Positions 23,312 to 35,684 of a stretch of DNA of 64,000 nucleotides are shown piece after piece. The DNA comes from Arabidopsis thaliana (lineage: Eukaryota; Streptophyta; Magnoliopsida; Brassicales; Brassicaceae). Each line of letters begins with the position of its first letter. The first letter of the stretch is position 1. The translations under genes were made by a program, and so were the position numbers. The stretch is taken from contig NC_003074.8 in the NCBI RefSeq assembly GCF_000001735.4, positions 9,920,101-9,984,100 of the forward strand, given 5' to 3'. The notes under the pieces are model-generated. The model saw only the letters and a list, made by a program, of their open reading frames with translations. It was not told the DNA's origin and ran no database searches.

Positions 23312-24758
23312 CTCTTCCTCATCGTTTCTTTTCTCCGAAACTCGAACAAGTGTAGAGTTTCTTACATCAGAGCTTTGGATGCGATTGACACGGTGCCGTT
23401 TTGGATTCGTTCGTGTCGGTGGCCGTTAAACTACGTCAAACGGTATCGTATTAACACTAAACTGGGCCTAACTAACTATATCTATTAAAAGCCCATCAAG
23501 TTGGTAGGCGTCGTTTTCTGTTTTTGGTGCACTGGTGGTGGTTCATCCACATGACCACATCTAAATATAATCATCATTTTAATAAAATTACAAAGAAAAC
23601 TAATCTTTTCGTATAAGAAGATATTCATTTGAGGAAATTTAAAACCCCCCAAACCAATAACACAATATTTTAATAAGAATGTAAAAATCCGTAACCCAAG
23701 AATAGTTGAATCTCAAAATTATAGTTGTTTCAACTTAGCCTATTTAACTTCAAATTATAGTTGTTTCAACTAGACTATTTTGGTGAATCATGTACAAGTT
23801 ATCTTATATATTATTGTTTGTAATAATATACATCCAATATATTAAAAACTTATAGTTGTTTTAATCATTAAAATTTTTAAATTTTCTAGAATTAAAAACT
23901 TAGGGCTAAATCACTATAATATAATTGAGTTACTCTCTAATATACACTTTTTGTATGTCACCATTGACGTATCCATGAGTTTATCTAAGTAGTAAGAAGA
24001 TTGAATTTCATTTTAAGTTTTATTTGTTAGTTAAACAATGTTTTTTTGTGTAGTTTAACATAACATCTCAACGAAAATTTAACTCTAAAAATTTGTTTTG
24101 TTAGTCAACTTAACTACGTGACATATTGGGTAAAGTCAACAAAATGAGCGATTAAAAATGCGAAGTCAATTAAAAATATGATTAAAATAAAAAGTTAATG
24201 AAAATTAGCGCATTATTTTACTCGAGATAAAGTTAAAACTTTTTATGCTATTTTTTACAATTAAAGATTTTTTTGACATTTTCTCCAAATATACGTATGC
24301 GTAAACTTATGACGACATAACTAGATGCAACTTTATTTATATATTATAAATCAATAAAATATTTACACAGATTGATATACTAAATTTGCTGTAGAAATAT
24401 GAATTATCAGTCTAACGAAAACAGGTGACCTGGTAACTCGTGCTTTAAAACTAGTAACAGTCGTGCAATTTTTCCGGACGTTTTAGGAGAAATTGTGTAA
24501 ATTTGTTCGTAAAATTTTGGTGTGTTTTCTAGCATTCGCCAAAATTTTCCTCTGTTCATTACGTTGTGAAATAAAAAGTGATTCATTTTCCTTATTTTTC
24601 ATACTAATAGTTTACAGCATACGAAATAAAAATTCAAATTTTGTTTTTAACCAAAGCCAATGGTCGAGAACAAGACGAAAGACATATATATATATTTGAG
24701 TAGAAAGCAAACAGAGAGTTTCAATAATAGTGAATGATAATTTGTAGTTCTAAAAACC
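23312..24758. other. Spacer and promoter of the membrane-protein gene
   Basis: Paired site II motifs TGGGCC (23463-23468) and GCCCA (23491-23495) lie about 150 bases upstream of the start codon. Beyond 23520 the DNA is strongly AT-rich with no supported gene. A TATAGTTGTTTCAACT phrase recurs near 23722 and 23757, with a weaker echo near 23852. Confidence 0.55.
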
Positions 24759-25359
24759 TTATTTCTTGCCACACAAGGCAAGATCCCTCTTGAACGGTCT
24801 GAAATTCAAAGCATTGAATCCATAAACACAGGAATTAGACTGTTGAGACTTAAACAAGACCTGATCCGTAGTGGTTCTATAACCAGGAATGTTGCAAGAA
24901 GAATCGGAGAAGTTTTTTCTTCCAATCAAACTCGCTTGACAAGAACTCGCGAGACTGTCCACATCAGCACAATCTAGAGAAGATATGGCTACCTTGTACA
25001 GTCCAAACTCGTTGGTGGTTCTGTTTGCAGAGAATGTTATAGTCTCTGTCGTTGTTGACGAAGCTGCTTTGAATCGGCAGACTATCCTCACTTCCACACC
25101 TGTGTAAAGAAACGTTAAGAAACAGAGTTTTTGCAGGGAATTAATTAAAGAGATCTTTTTGTTCTGAGTTACTACCGGACATGAAGTAACTGTGTTTAGA
25201 GAAACTGTTTTTGGAGCAAACATCGCAGTAAACAAAACCCATTATAGTGATTTCTGCATCTGGTTTTGGTTTGGGTGATGAATGCTTTGAAGATAGAGAG
25301 TTTACGAGCAGAAATTGCAGAAGTATAAAAAGAAACATTGTCAGTGATTTCTTCGTCAT
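24759..25359 (-). CDS. Pollen Ole e 1 allergen / extensin family secreted protein
   Basis: Exons 25359-25176 and 25099-24759 give 174 residues. An N-terminal signal peptide (MTKKSLTMFLFILLQFLLVNS) is followed by the Ole e 1 fold, with the early GFVYCDVC motif and later cysteines in VEVRIVC, LDCADV, SSCQAS, SSCNIPG, NSCVYG and LALCGK. Proteins of this family are secreted to the cell wall and their biochemical role is unclear. The start at 25359 is the first ATG in frame and begins the signal peptide. Likely At3g26960. Confidence 0.88.
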
Positions 25360-26366
25360 CTTAAGCACAACAAGTTTCAAGTTTGGTTTATTTGATATTT
25401 ATGTAAGAATTGGAGAATATGTGTGTGAAGAAAGAAGAAATATAGGGAACTAGTTTTCAGACAAGAATAGAACTCTCTTGAAAGAGCTTCGTGGTTCCTT
25501 TCTATATATAGAGAGAGTTATACAAACGTGTCTTTTAAAAATAGGCTTGGATACGAAACGGATATTTTTACTATTCATTTTGTTTTTCATAGTTACAATA
25601 TTCGAATCGGATTAAAGTAAATACCATATCGAAGAGAAAGTGATGGGAGTACAAAGAAAGGTGCATTTGGAGTGAAGATTATAAATGAGAGCCAGAGGAG
25701 AGGAATAGAATTAAAGGCGAAACAAGACAAGATAGTGGAGAGACACTAAGTGAAAGTGAAGGTTATAAATGAGAGAATTAAGTGGGAGACAGTGATAAGT
25801 TAGGTGAAAGGACATTTATTGAGATCTCATGCTCTCTGTTTCTTTTGGAGGTTTGTATCTACCTACATCCCCAAAACATTGGCTTTGTGGAAGTGGAAAA
25901 TGATGAGAAAGGTATGGACCATATAGTAACATATCAAAGTGTTTGCCACTCAAGAACCAAACTGCAAACGTTTAGTACTCGTTTTCACTGTAGGTAATGG
26001 ACTGGATAAAGATGTTTGGATACAGTTTTGGGCGGATCCTGATAGAGAAAAAAACCAGGTCTAAAATGTACTAAAGATTGACAAAACCATACAAGATATG
26101 TTACAGAGATACTTGAATTAGTTCGCGGTAACAAAACTCTTATCTTTATAAAGGATGCTCCAAACAAGAGTTTTTCCATCACAGCTCAAGAGAAACAACT
26201 CTAATAGACTAGCTTTATAACGCCATAGATGAAGGTTTCTTTGAACTTGTGAAGAAAATGTCGAATATGAAGCGGTAGTTTATGTTTATATGGTCTTTTA
26301 GCAAATACCACAGAGAATCAAAACTTAACTCTTTCAGATTTTTTGACTTGGGACTTGTTGTTGTTC
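25360..26366. other. Spacer between the Ole e 1 gene and MUB4
   Basis: 25620-25800 is purine-rich and holds a near-direct repeat GAAG(A/G)TTATAAATGAGAG (about 25674 and 25758). TATA-like TATATATAGAGAGAG near 25502 fits the Ole e 1 gene promoter. No further gene seen. Confidence 0.5.
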
Positions 26367-27344
26367 TCACATTATGGTACATGAGCAAAAGCTTCTCTGT
26401 GGGGCTTCTTCCTTTTCGATTTTTTTCTCTGTAAGAGAAAGAAAAAACAAGATATTAGGCTAAAGAATTCATTCCACAAACAAGATTTACGGAGATAAGA
26501 AAGAACAAGACCTGGTCTTGCTTTTGTTGGAGACAGTTGCACGACAACATGCATTGTAATGACGGATTTAGGGAGATCATCAAATGGAGCTTTACACTGT
26601 GCAACAGTTTTACCATTCTCCAAAATCTTACCAGCATTTATCAACTTGATGTCACTAGCTGATTTTGGAACAATCTTCTTGTCTACACACATTCAAAACC
26701 CCCAAATTCGATTAGTCAATAAGATACAATAGGAAACAAAATGAGACAAATTCAATTTTTTGTTGAATGCACAAGACTGAAGAGTAAGATCAAGAAATTC
26801 TACTAAAAAGAACCAGAACAGTATTCGTCCCTATAGTCTCTAAAGACATGATTTGTAGTATAAGACAAGTGATTAGTAATACAATCAGACCAATTCAAAA
26901 GCCTATACCACAAGTGGAGAAACTGTTAAAACATAGATCACAAGATCGAGTAACCTTTTAAAAGATCAATAGTTTAACTTCCTTCTTCTGTTCCTACTTT
27001 AAGACAAATGATTAGTAAGTCAATCAGATCCTATGACTTATGTCTGAACTTTGTCTATCAAGCCACAAGTGAAGAAACTGAAGAAAAAAAAAAATGGCTG
27101 AAGCAAACGTTCTAAAGCCAAATCTAAAGCATTAAAGAGCACTTCTATCGCATTTTTACTTCTTTTTCACGGATTAGCCGAAAAACAAACCAAAAGATTG
27201 TGCTCGGTGCTAACCTTTAGGCCATTCAGAGACAATTCTCTCCTTAAGCATTGACACTGTGGCGGTTGGAGAGTACTGAAACGGGCCAACATCTGAACCG
27301 TCATATAACCGGAATTTCAGTTCTACCAAATCTTCCTCCGGCAT
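26367..27344 (-). CDS. MUB4: Membrane-anchored ubiquitin-fold protein MUB4
   Basis: Exons 27344-27215, 26682-26512 and 26428-26367 encode 120 residues. The body is a ubiquitin-like fold (VELKFRLYDG, VSMLKERIV, DIKLINAGKILEN), and the tail ends CSCTIM. CTIM is a CaaX prenylation box, with a nearby Cys for palmitoylation, so the protein is anchored at the plasma membrane instead of being conjugated through Gly-Gly. Known of the family: MUBs dock group VI E2 ubiquitin-conjugating enzymes at the membrane. A 532-base intron splits the ubiquitin fold. Confidence 0.93.
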
Positions 27345-28325
27345 TTGATTATCTCTTTCTCCCAATACAAAACTCTCACAAGAAAGATTTCACCAGAAAG
27401 AATCCACCCAAATGAGACCTATAATAATAAGAGGACAGAGAGATTCTCAAATTCAAAGCATCAATGAAATTGTCGAAGCAAAGAACAAAAATATTTAGAG
27501 AAGACTAGTAATAAGAGCACAGTCAAACTTAAAGGAATCAATTAGGAAATTTTCAGTTACTGTCCAAATCAAGAACTTGGACCAAAGGAACAAGAAGAAC
27601 AATAAGCAAAAGAAAAATAAAAACTTGGAACTCATCTAAGCAACCTAAGCTCCTAAACCGTCAGATAAAGTTACCACAACACACAAATCTTACCCGGACT
27701 AGAGACACTCAATCCAAATGTCCAAGTTTGCTAGGTTTTGAGTCTTGGGAATGAAGAGAATCAAGAAAGTAGGAGAGAAACCCTTAAAAGGGTAAATGAC
27801 CTAATCTCAAAGTGAAGCTGGTAAAATCCAGCTAAGAGATTGCTGCTATGTGATTCTATCAAAGTTTCTGATATGTCTTTCGTCAGGATTGCCGCGTTAC
27901 AGGGAATCCCTGACGAGTAAGGAAATAAGATAAAAAGACAAGAAAATTGTGGAAAAGTATGTTTCTTTATTAGTCAAAAGCAAAGCCTTGTCGGCGTTTT
28001 GACCAGAAGACTTTAAAAGACGAGCAACAAATCACTTTGGTCCAAATCTGACTTCCATGTAAATTTCAAAGAGAGGAACAAGAAAATTTGAAAATCTATA
28101 GAATCTTCCAACAATAGTAAAATCTCAGAGCAAAACAAAGGATTTTTATGATATGTTTACAGAGTTGAAACCTTGGATTAGACGCACAATTAGAAAGCAT
28201 ACAAAGCACATTTTAAGAACATAAAATCCTAATTATCAAAAGCCCATTGAAACTATATTTAACAAAAAAAAACCAAAAAAAAAAGTGAACTTTTTGCTAT
28301 ATGAACCCCTACGAACAGATTTACA
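27345..28325. other. MUB4 leader region and 3' flank of the CID gene
   Basis: Probable 5' UTR sequence, possibly with its own intron, extends to about 27780. An imperfect hairpin CGTCAGGATT..GAATCCCTGACG lies at 27881-27915. No other gene seen. Confidence 0.5.
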
Positions 28326-31300
28326 CTACTGGCGAGTGACAGGTGTAATAGGCACAGATGAGTTAATGCCATAGAAACCATCTTGTCCCTGAAACTTCTG
28401 GTATGAATTCTCCGATGGAGCAGAGGTTGTTGAAAGTTGAGTGAGCCCAGGTACCCAAGGACCTTGTTCTTGTTGTTGTTGCTGAGTGGTTGCAGTAGAG
28501 GTTGCTATGGTGTAGTTGAATGGTGTGTGGTTTACTGGCCCGGGAGGCTGTAACGGCTGCAAAAACTGAGGTTGAAGCTGGAATGGTGGTGGTGGTGGAA
28601 GCGGTTGTGGGGGTGTGGAGGATGATGTTGTTGCAGTGTTCTGATGGTGCGGTGAGAGATACGACTGGTCATGATTTTGAAGCTTAGGTCTTTTCTCTGG
28701 TGGGAAATCGACGGATGATAGAGTTTCTGTTACAGCAGGTGGGTTGTTGTTTCCGATGATGCCTTCGGAGGCTAAGGAGGAGAGAACATAGGAGAGCATC
28801 TCGGCTGAGGAAGTTGAAGCAGTTAGCTTAGCTACCACTGCAGCAGCAGCAGTTTTTCTTGGGTCTTCCAGCGATTGAGTTGGGTTTGAGGCAAACATAA
28901 CTGGTGCAGATTGTTCCACATCGCTGTGTGTGAAGCTTTGTGGTGCTGCTGCAGTGGATGAAACTTTGATAACTTCTTTTGACTCTTCTTCTTCTGTAGC
29001 AGGAGGCTGTGAACTACCACCATGGTCTAGAAGCTGTCTGCAGAGATCACCAGTTCGGTCTGATTGAAACCGAGCAATCTGAAATCGTAGCACAAATGAA
29101 ATCAATTCAACTAAATAGCATAAAGACAAGGCAACATTCTGTTTGGAAAGGCAACCAAGAACCCTAATTAGATTTGGGTCTATCTTCCTTGAACAAATTC
29201 ACTAAACAAGCTTGAAGCTAGACCAGCATGTCTCGGAAAGTACTATTGAGAACGTTATGATGTATTGTGTAAATTGAAATGTATAAAATGTCTGAGGAAC
29301 AAATATCACATTTGTTGGTAAGTATTCAAACCTGAAGGTGGTTACGGACTTGCTCCAGCTTGAGTTCCTGGACACAAAAACAAAAACAAGGTGAGGTTTC
29401 TGGCCGGTGCAATGAAAGATGTTGTTTTGAAAGAAAATGTATAAATGTAAACCTGTTCTTGTAAAGCTTCTCTCAAATGTGAGATAAGACTTGTTCTGGA
29501 TGTCTCCATTGCCCCTAGCTGTTCGATGCAGTCTCTCAATATGACATGTTGTCCCTGCAACTCCTTCACCACCGCTGGCCCAGGGGCGTGTCCTATTTAA
29601 AGCAATGCTCAAGAAGTAAGATAGTGAAAACAACTTCAAATGGATGCTTGAACAAGAATTGGATCTTCTCTATCCTACAAGTAAAGAAGTGTAATATATC
29701 TACAAGCAGTTAATATAAAGACCAGTCCCAGTAATCAGAAATGTAGTGACAAAAATTAGGGATCCAAAATTAACCAAAATGTGTAGCACTGGTTATTCTC
29801 GTTGCGGATTGGGGGTAAGTGCTCTTATCATTAAATGATTTGACACAAAGATATGCTGAATATTCCTATCAAATGGTAAGAGCCACCATGTTTAAAAGAT
29901 GATTTTGGCAAAAACTATTTGGAAAAATGAGAGAGGAGCATCATGGAAGTAAGAATTGGAAGCGTGGTAGTGGTTTAAGATCACACATAGACCAGATACG
30001 AGATTGTTACGCAAATTTTAAGATTTCGGTTCAGATACAAAGGGTGTGTGGTTAAAGATAGACCAAACAGCTGAGTTCTTAAAACAAACGAATGTAGAAA
30101 ACTGAAGCTATGTCGCTTGTCACTTGATAAGAAAAAAGCATATCAATACATTTGCAGTAATGTAGCAGCCAATGGACGGTGATACCTGAACTAAGATCTC
30201 TTTCAACCTCTTGTGTTGCTTTCTCAAGGTAACCAGCAGCATTAGTAGATTTTCCAACAAGAGCATCCTCATCAATCTGAACGCCGTGAAGAACTTCAAC
30301 AGCAGACACTACTTTCTCCAGTGTGGATCCATTTACCTGTCTCTGAGGAACAGACTGCAGAAATGACAGAGTTGATTATGTGGTTAGCATGGAAGAACTC
30401 GAAAGTAGAAATTATCACATAACAGTGGACCGTACTGAGACATACTGGTACGAAATTGCTTGTACAACAAACTCTGACTTACAAGCTTAAGTGGCACGAG
30501 ATTTCCGTTTCTGGTTCCATTTTCAGGCTGTCTTCCCAGAAGTTCTTCTTTGAGAATTTGTCCACGGGATCCAAAAACTTTCCTTTCTTCCCATATATTA
30601 ACCTTGAAGAAATAATTACGATAATTAGCAATGCAGTTTTCTTGTCAAATTCTTTAAATCACATCAATAAGTGGCATTTCTATGTTCTCTAAAATCTCAA
30701 ACAAAGAGAAATTCAGAGAGAGTGGTAGATAAAAAGTTAACTTCACGTACCAATCGGCGTGCGGATTTTCTTCCAAAGTCATCACCATTTTCAATCATAT
30801 CACGAAGAGCATCAGGGAGTACTTTCCAGAACTCACCTACAAACTCCGAACCCTTTCGCCTGCTATTCTGCAAGATATCATTCGCGAGGTACAAGTATGC
30901 CAAACGTTGCTCACGTGGGGCACAGTGAAACTGCCTACCCCATGTTTCTACAACATGTTTTGCTTTGTTCATGTGAAAGATACACCAATGTGATAAAGCT
31001 GTATAACGTCAAGGAAAACATACACCATAATAGTATACAAGGCGAGAGAAAAACAACACATCACATGAGACTAATCAAAGGGAAACTAATTTACAATAAA
31101 AGCAAGTTGGGAGAGTTGAGAAAATTATCCGTGTATATCAGACACCAATATCACTGAAACTCAAAATTGGTATAAACTACAGCTCAAGTAAAAGAAAATC
31201 CTGAGGAATTTAGATATATTCTGCTTGAGAAGAGATACCAATACTTTCATCTTATACCATTGTTACTCATTAACTTAGATACCAATTCTGTATAGTCTTT

Positions 31301-31457
31301 TCCAAGCACCTATTTAAGTACTTAAACAATGAAATTACAGAGCTTTACTACAACCAAATTATGATATACAGAAGAGGATACTCTCTATGCTTGCTTGAGA
31401 ATTGTTGAGCTTGGCAAGCTTCTCAACTAATATCTGAGCGTTAAATGAACTACCCAT
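28326..31457 (-). CDS. RNA polymerase II CTD-interaction domain protein (CID; ENTH/VHS superfamily)
   Basis: Seven exons: 31457-31382, 30998-30751, 30602-30483, 30354-30186, 29592-29453, 29367-29332 and 29078-28326, 513 residues. Residues 1 to about 140 form a CID: NAQILVEKLAKLN, LSHWCIFHMNKAKHVVETW, RLAYLYLANDILQNSRRKG, and the VNIWEERKVFG end. This is the RPRD1/Rtt103 arrangement that binds the phosphorylated heptad tail and links elongation to 3' end processing. A coiled-coil stretch follows (about 165-260, with VEVLHGVQIDED and ELKLEQVRNHLQ). The C-terminus is Pro/Gln-rich and probably disordered (PPQPLPPPPPFQ). Likely At3g26990. Its promoter carries three TGGGCC boxes. Confidence 0.92.
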
Positions 31458-32686
31458 TGCTTCAACACCAGCTCAAAAACCAGTGTGCCTTCACAAAATC
31501 TATAGAGAAACAAAGAAGATACAAGTCAAAAACCCTAAGAGTCATCAATCAAAGCAATGGAAAAGAAAACAAAAAGGGTCAAGCTTTCTGACAAGGAACT
31601 CGTAAGACGAAGCGAGAACTAGACAATAGGACAAGTACGTGCATAAACAAAACTAGTTAGTGGCTTTAGACATCAAAGCTTGTATAAACCCTAATCTACG
31701 AGAGATAACCAGAGACCAATTTCAGTAGAAAGCAAATACGGAAAAAACAAGCGCGAAGAGGAAATTACAGAGAGAATCAATCAGAAGAAGGAGATTGTTG
31801 CGATGATGCTAACAATTAGCAGTGAAGGAGCCAACGAAAATCACGGTTAATAAAATGGCGCCGTTTTCCGATAATGTCTCCAAAACTCGCCGGAGAAGTT
31901 TGAGCAGTTTGGAAATAATCTTCGTCGTGGTTAGATTTGGATGAACCACCGGGTGATTTCTCTATAACTTTATGGGCCTATATCTCTTTATTGGGCCAAC
32001 GCTCATAATGTTTTATATGTCGTTGAGGTAGTTTAACAGTCACCAACACCAACGTTTCTGACACGGTGTTGCCGTTATTGGGCCAAAGCCCATATTAAGA
32101 CCTCAAAAAGTTTTTACAGTTTTTTATTTTGGGATTGTAAATCAGTTTTTTTTGTTTCTAGTTAATTTAAAAGTTTTCAAATCCTTTTTTACTCATGGCA
32201 GGTTAGGTAATCATTTTGTCTTTGATCTAGCTTGAAGCTGCTGTACTTAGACTAGCTGCAGAACATGCAGTAGAAGGAAGCTGGTTCCATCAATTCAGAG
32301 TTGTGGCAATCTTTTGGGTTTTAACAGAAAACAATAGGGATCTACCTTGTGTGGCAAGAAATAGGGTTCCTTTTCAAAATTACAAATAATCTTTCACTGT
32401 TTTGACTCTGTTTGCTTACTCAAGAATTAAGATATATGCATTTCGTCTCTTCTCGACCTTTTGGCTTTGGTTATTACACAATATATTAGTCTCAACATTA
32501 TTAGTTAATACACGTTTTTCTGTATATCCCACCAATCACATGTCGAATTTTGGATCCCTAACTGCAACCAATTGTACTCAAACTTTGAAACCTAAAATAC
32601 TGAATTCACAAACGGAATTAAATCATCCTGACGGTAGTAAAAAAAAGGGGTACAAGTACAAGTATGAGTTCTGCGTTTGAAAGTTA
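31458..32686. other. Promoter of the CID gene and 3' flank of ARP2
   Basis: The leader to about 31840 contains GGCGCCGTTTT. Site II motifs TGGGCC occur at 31973, 31992 and 32079, and GCCCA at 32088. At 32450-32466 a 17-base string differs at one position from the start of plant U2 snRNA (see findings). No protein-coding gene supported. Confidence 0.6.
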
Positions 32687-35684
32687 TTAAGCTTGGCTCA
32701 TTTTATTCAAACAATTAATTCCTTCTTCCATATAGTCCTCTCTATTGATCCAGAACTCTGGTGCGTCCTGCAACATCGAATCCAAATTCTCTTAACATCA
32801 TAACACAGACTAAAATTTCATGCTTTCGTGTTAAAAGAGAGAATAGCATTGAACTTTTCTCTTACCTTCATGATTCCTGCAAGAACAGCACCTCCGAGGT
32901 ATACCATGTGTTTCCTTCTCGGTGGATCTTCGATCCGCAATCTGAGTTTCTGATTGATAAGAAAAACGAAGATAAATGTTAAAAACTGAGCTAATGACTG
33001 ACAGTGATCATGGCATTATCAGAATCATCTTTTTTACCTTCAAGCCATCTTTGTTTCCTTTTAGAACTGTGTCGAGATACCGATCCTGTATTTCTTTCTC
33101 AAGACTGAAACAAACAGAGAATAAAAGACAATGAAACATAAAACAATGGAACTTCTTGCTGGGTTATGATGAAGAAAAAATATACGAACCGGCTAGGTAA
33201 TCCTGGGTACATGGTGCTACCTCCGCTTAAAACTATGTGTTGGTAGAGCTGTGAAAAAAGAGCAAAGGGTTTAAGACAGATAAATGATTAGTTTTGTTGG
33301 ATCTTTCTTTTGAAATACCAAGCAAGCGTAAGAGTCACACGAACCATCATGCGGTTATCAATATCCATTTCTTGAATACATCGGAAAACCATGTCTGCCA
33401 TTCCATCACCTTCAACATCAATGAGTTCCTGAAAAAATATTTGGTTGTGATCAGCCTCGAGATTCTTGGAGGGTTGAAACTATTCCAAAAGAGAAATTAG
33501 CAGAGGACGCGATGAAGGTTTACCGGAGTAAAAAGCGCTTCAGGTGCTTGGAATCTTTCAGTGCCTACTTTGATAACCCTCCCATCTGGAAGCTGATCAC
33601 AGTTCAAAAACACAACGGGTTAGTACTCTGGAAAAAAAATAATTTGGTGATAATATCAGCTTTAGAGGCTGCAACTGGCACAAGTATGAAACTTTATCGA
33701 CTATCGGATGAAAAATCCCAAACACAGCGCCCAAGAACAGAGAAACGATGTCATGAAAAGAAAAGATGATAATATCATTCTTTCATTACCAAAAAGAACA
33801 AAGGAATGATGGCACGAATCTTTAAAGTTCTCTACAGGCTCAAGTTCGCCAAGAATCTGCTATCTATTTAGTTCTGATCATGAGTTTGGATTCCTATTAG
33901 CTTAACGTACACTAGTTTCTGTTTCTTGCCTCTATTTGCCATCGAAACCTTGAAAATTCACACACCTGACAGGTTCATACCAGGAGAGAGACTTACAGTA
34001 TAATTCTTAACAAGGATAGTTGTCTCAAGGCCAAGCTGAGATTCTCTCTTGTAATCATAACTGCAAAAAAAGACAAAACAAATTGTGTTTATTTCCTATT
34101 CTAGTAATGCATTACTACACAGATATTAGAGGAAAGCTGAGAAGAGGTCTTTGCATGCCTTATATAGCAGAGCTTCTCTTTAATTTCCCTAACCGTCTCA
34201 AAGTCAGCTGTTTTGTTCATCGCATATCTGTTGAACAAACAGTCTTTTAGTTTAGCTAATTTAAAACATCTCAACATCATTAAAATGAATGTGAGTCTAT
34301 GAATCAGTTTCTCACCCTCGTCGAGATAGTAGATCAACGAGATATGCTGTTATGTGTCTGCCAGCAACATTCATTCTTTTAGTAAGATGAGGGAACGAGT
34401 AGCCGTCAACCACCGGAACCTAAGATGTGAGGCGAAGACGGTTAACTTCTCTATTATAAGCAATATATGATCTAAAAAATTACAGAGGTTTATAGCTTAC
34501 CACATGAGTAACACCATCACCAGAATCAATAACCAAACCAGTTAGCAAACCTGAAACCAAGAGTTCAACACATGAAGAAAAATATCAGGGAAGCACACAT
34601 AAATGCTATTTACAGGTGACTATCTAAACACACGAAAGAAAATCTAAACCTTCAATAGTCTCCATAAGCACCTTGAGCATAGAGAGTCAAAACGGCTTGG
34701 ATTTGAATGAAAACGCCAGCGAAATTGTATTTCTCAAACATTGTCTCAATCTGTTTTATAACATAAAATAAATCACTGCTCCAACAACCATCAAAGCAAC
34801 TCTTAACCAAAGACTTGATAATATCTTACCATTTTTTCACGATTCTTGGACGGATTAAGAGGTGGATCCGTGAGCAATATCTTACAGTCAGATGGATTGA
34901 TCTGTTAATAACAAAAAGGGTTTAAGAGTAAGTCAAGACACATGGAACCGAGACAAAAATGGCAAGAAGAAGCAGGAGAAGAAACTTACTTTCAATTCGT
35001 TATAGAAAGCATGATCCCAAACATGTTCCATATCATCCCAATTCTGCACAATACCATTGTGGACAGGATAATTTATATCCAATTGATGCCGGAGCTCAGA
35101 GCAAGTCTCCCCAACAACTATATCCTAAAATGAAACAAAACCAAAACGTATATGAATCCGAATTACGCATATCAGCTCAGTCAAAACTCAAAAGGCTAAC
35201 AATGATCTGGTTTTGCTTATTTAAAGTCACATATCTACAAACCTTGACTTGTTGCTCCATGAGTGATTCTTCATACCGAAGCAATGGCCTTCCCACGACA
35301 CAGGGGAAAACAGACGTTGGGAAATTCTCTCCAGCAAATCCACATTTTACATACTGAAAAATTTAATAAGAGGCTCACAATTTGTTCCCATCACAAGAAA
35401 CTCAAAACTTAAGCAACCCATTATGAGATTTCTCATGTATTAGTTTTGATTTCAATAGAAACACGATCTTACACTATGCTAAGACATGAAAGTTTTCAAA
35501 TTTTGCAACTTTAAGACAACTAGATCCTAAACAAACTCAAAAGTGAGATTTTTAACGAAACCCAGATAGGAATGGAATGATTGATCAGATTCAACTAAAG
35601 TTCGGAGTCTGAAACAAGAGATATCAGAGAGAAGAAGCTTACACCGGTGCCGTTGTCGCAAACGACGACGTTTTTGTTGTCCAT
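32687..35684 (-). CDS. ARP2: Actin-related protein 2 (ARP2)
   Basis: Fifteen exons reconstruct 389 residues: 35684-35643, 35353-35243, 35124-34990, 34901-34830, 34750-34672, 34550-34501, 34419-34316, 34227-34159, 34060-33997, 33592-33524, 33428-33345, 33248-33190, 33104-33038, 32949-32866 and 32767-32687. Actin-fold signatures: phosphate loop DNGTGYVKCGF (residues 9-19), LLTDPPLNP, the second phosphate loop [13 protein letters not shown], and [10 protein letters not shown] near the C-terminus. ARP2 is a core subunit of the ARP2/3 complex, which nucleates branched actin filaments (trichome and pavement-cell shape in plants). Intron 8 must use a GC donor (AG|GCATGC at 34158-34157), because no GT lies near and the protein reads through correctly (LCYISYDYKRE). 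Confidence 0.95.

Noticed and set aside
24493-24699. 68-codon + strand ORF in AT-rich spacer
   Set aside because: Low-complexity, no promoter or family evidence.
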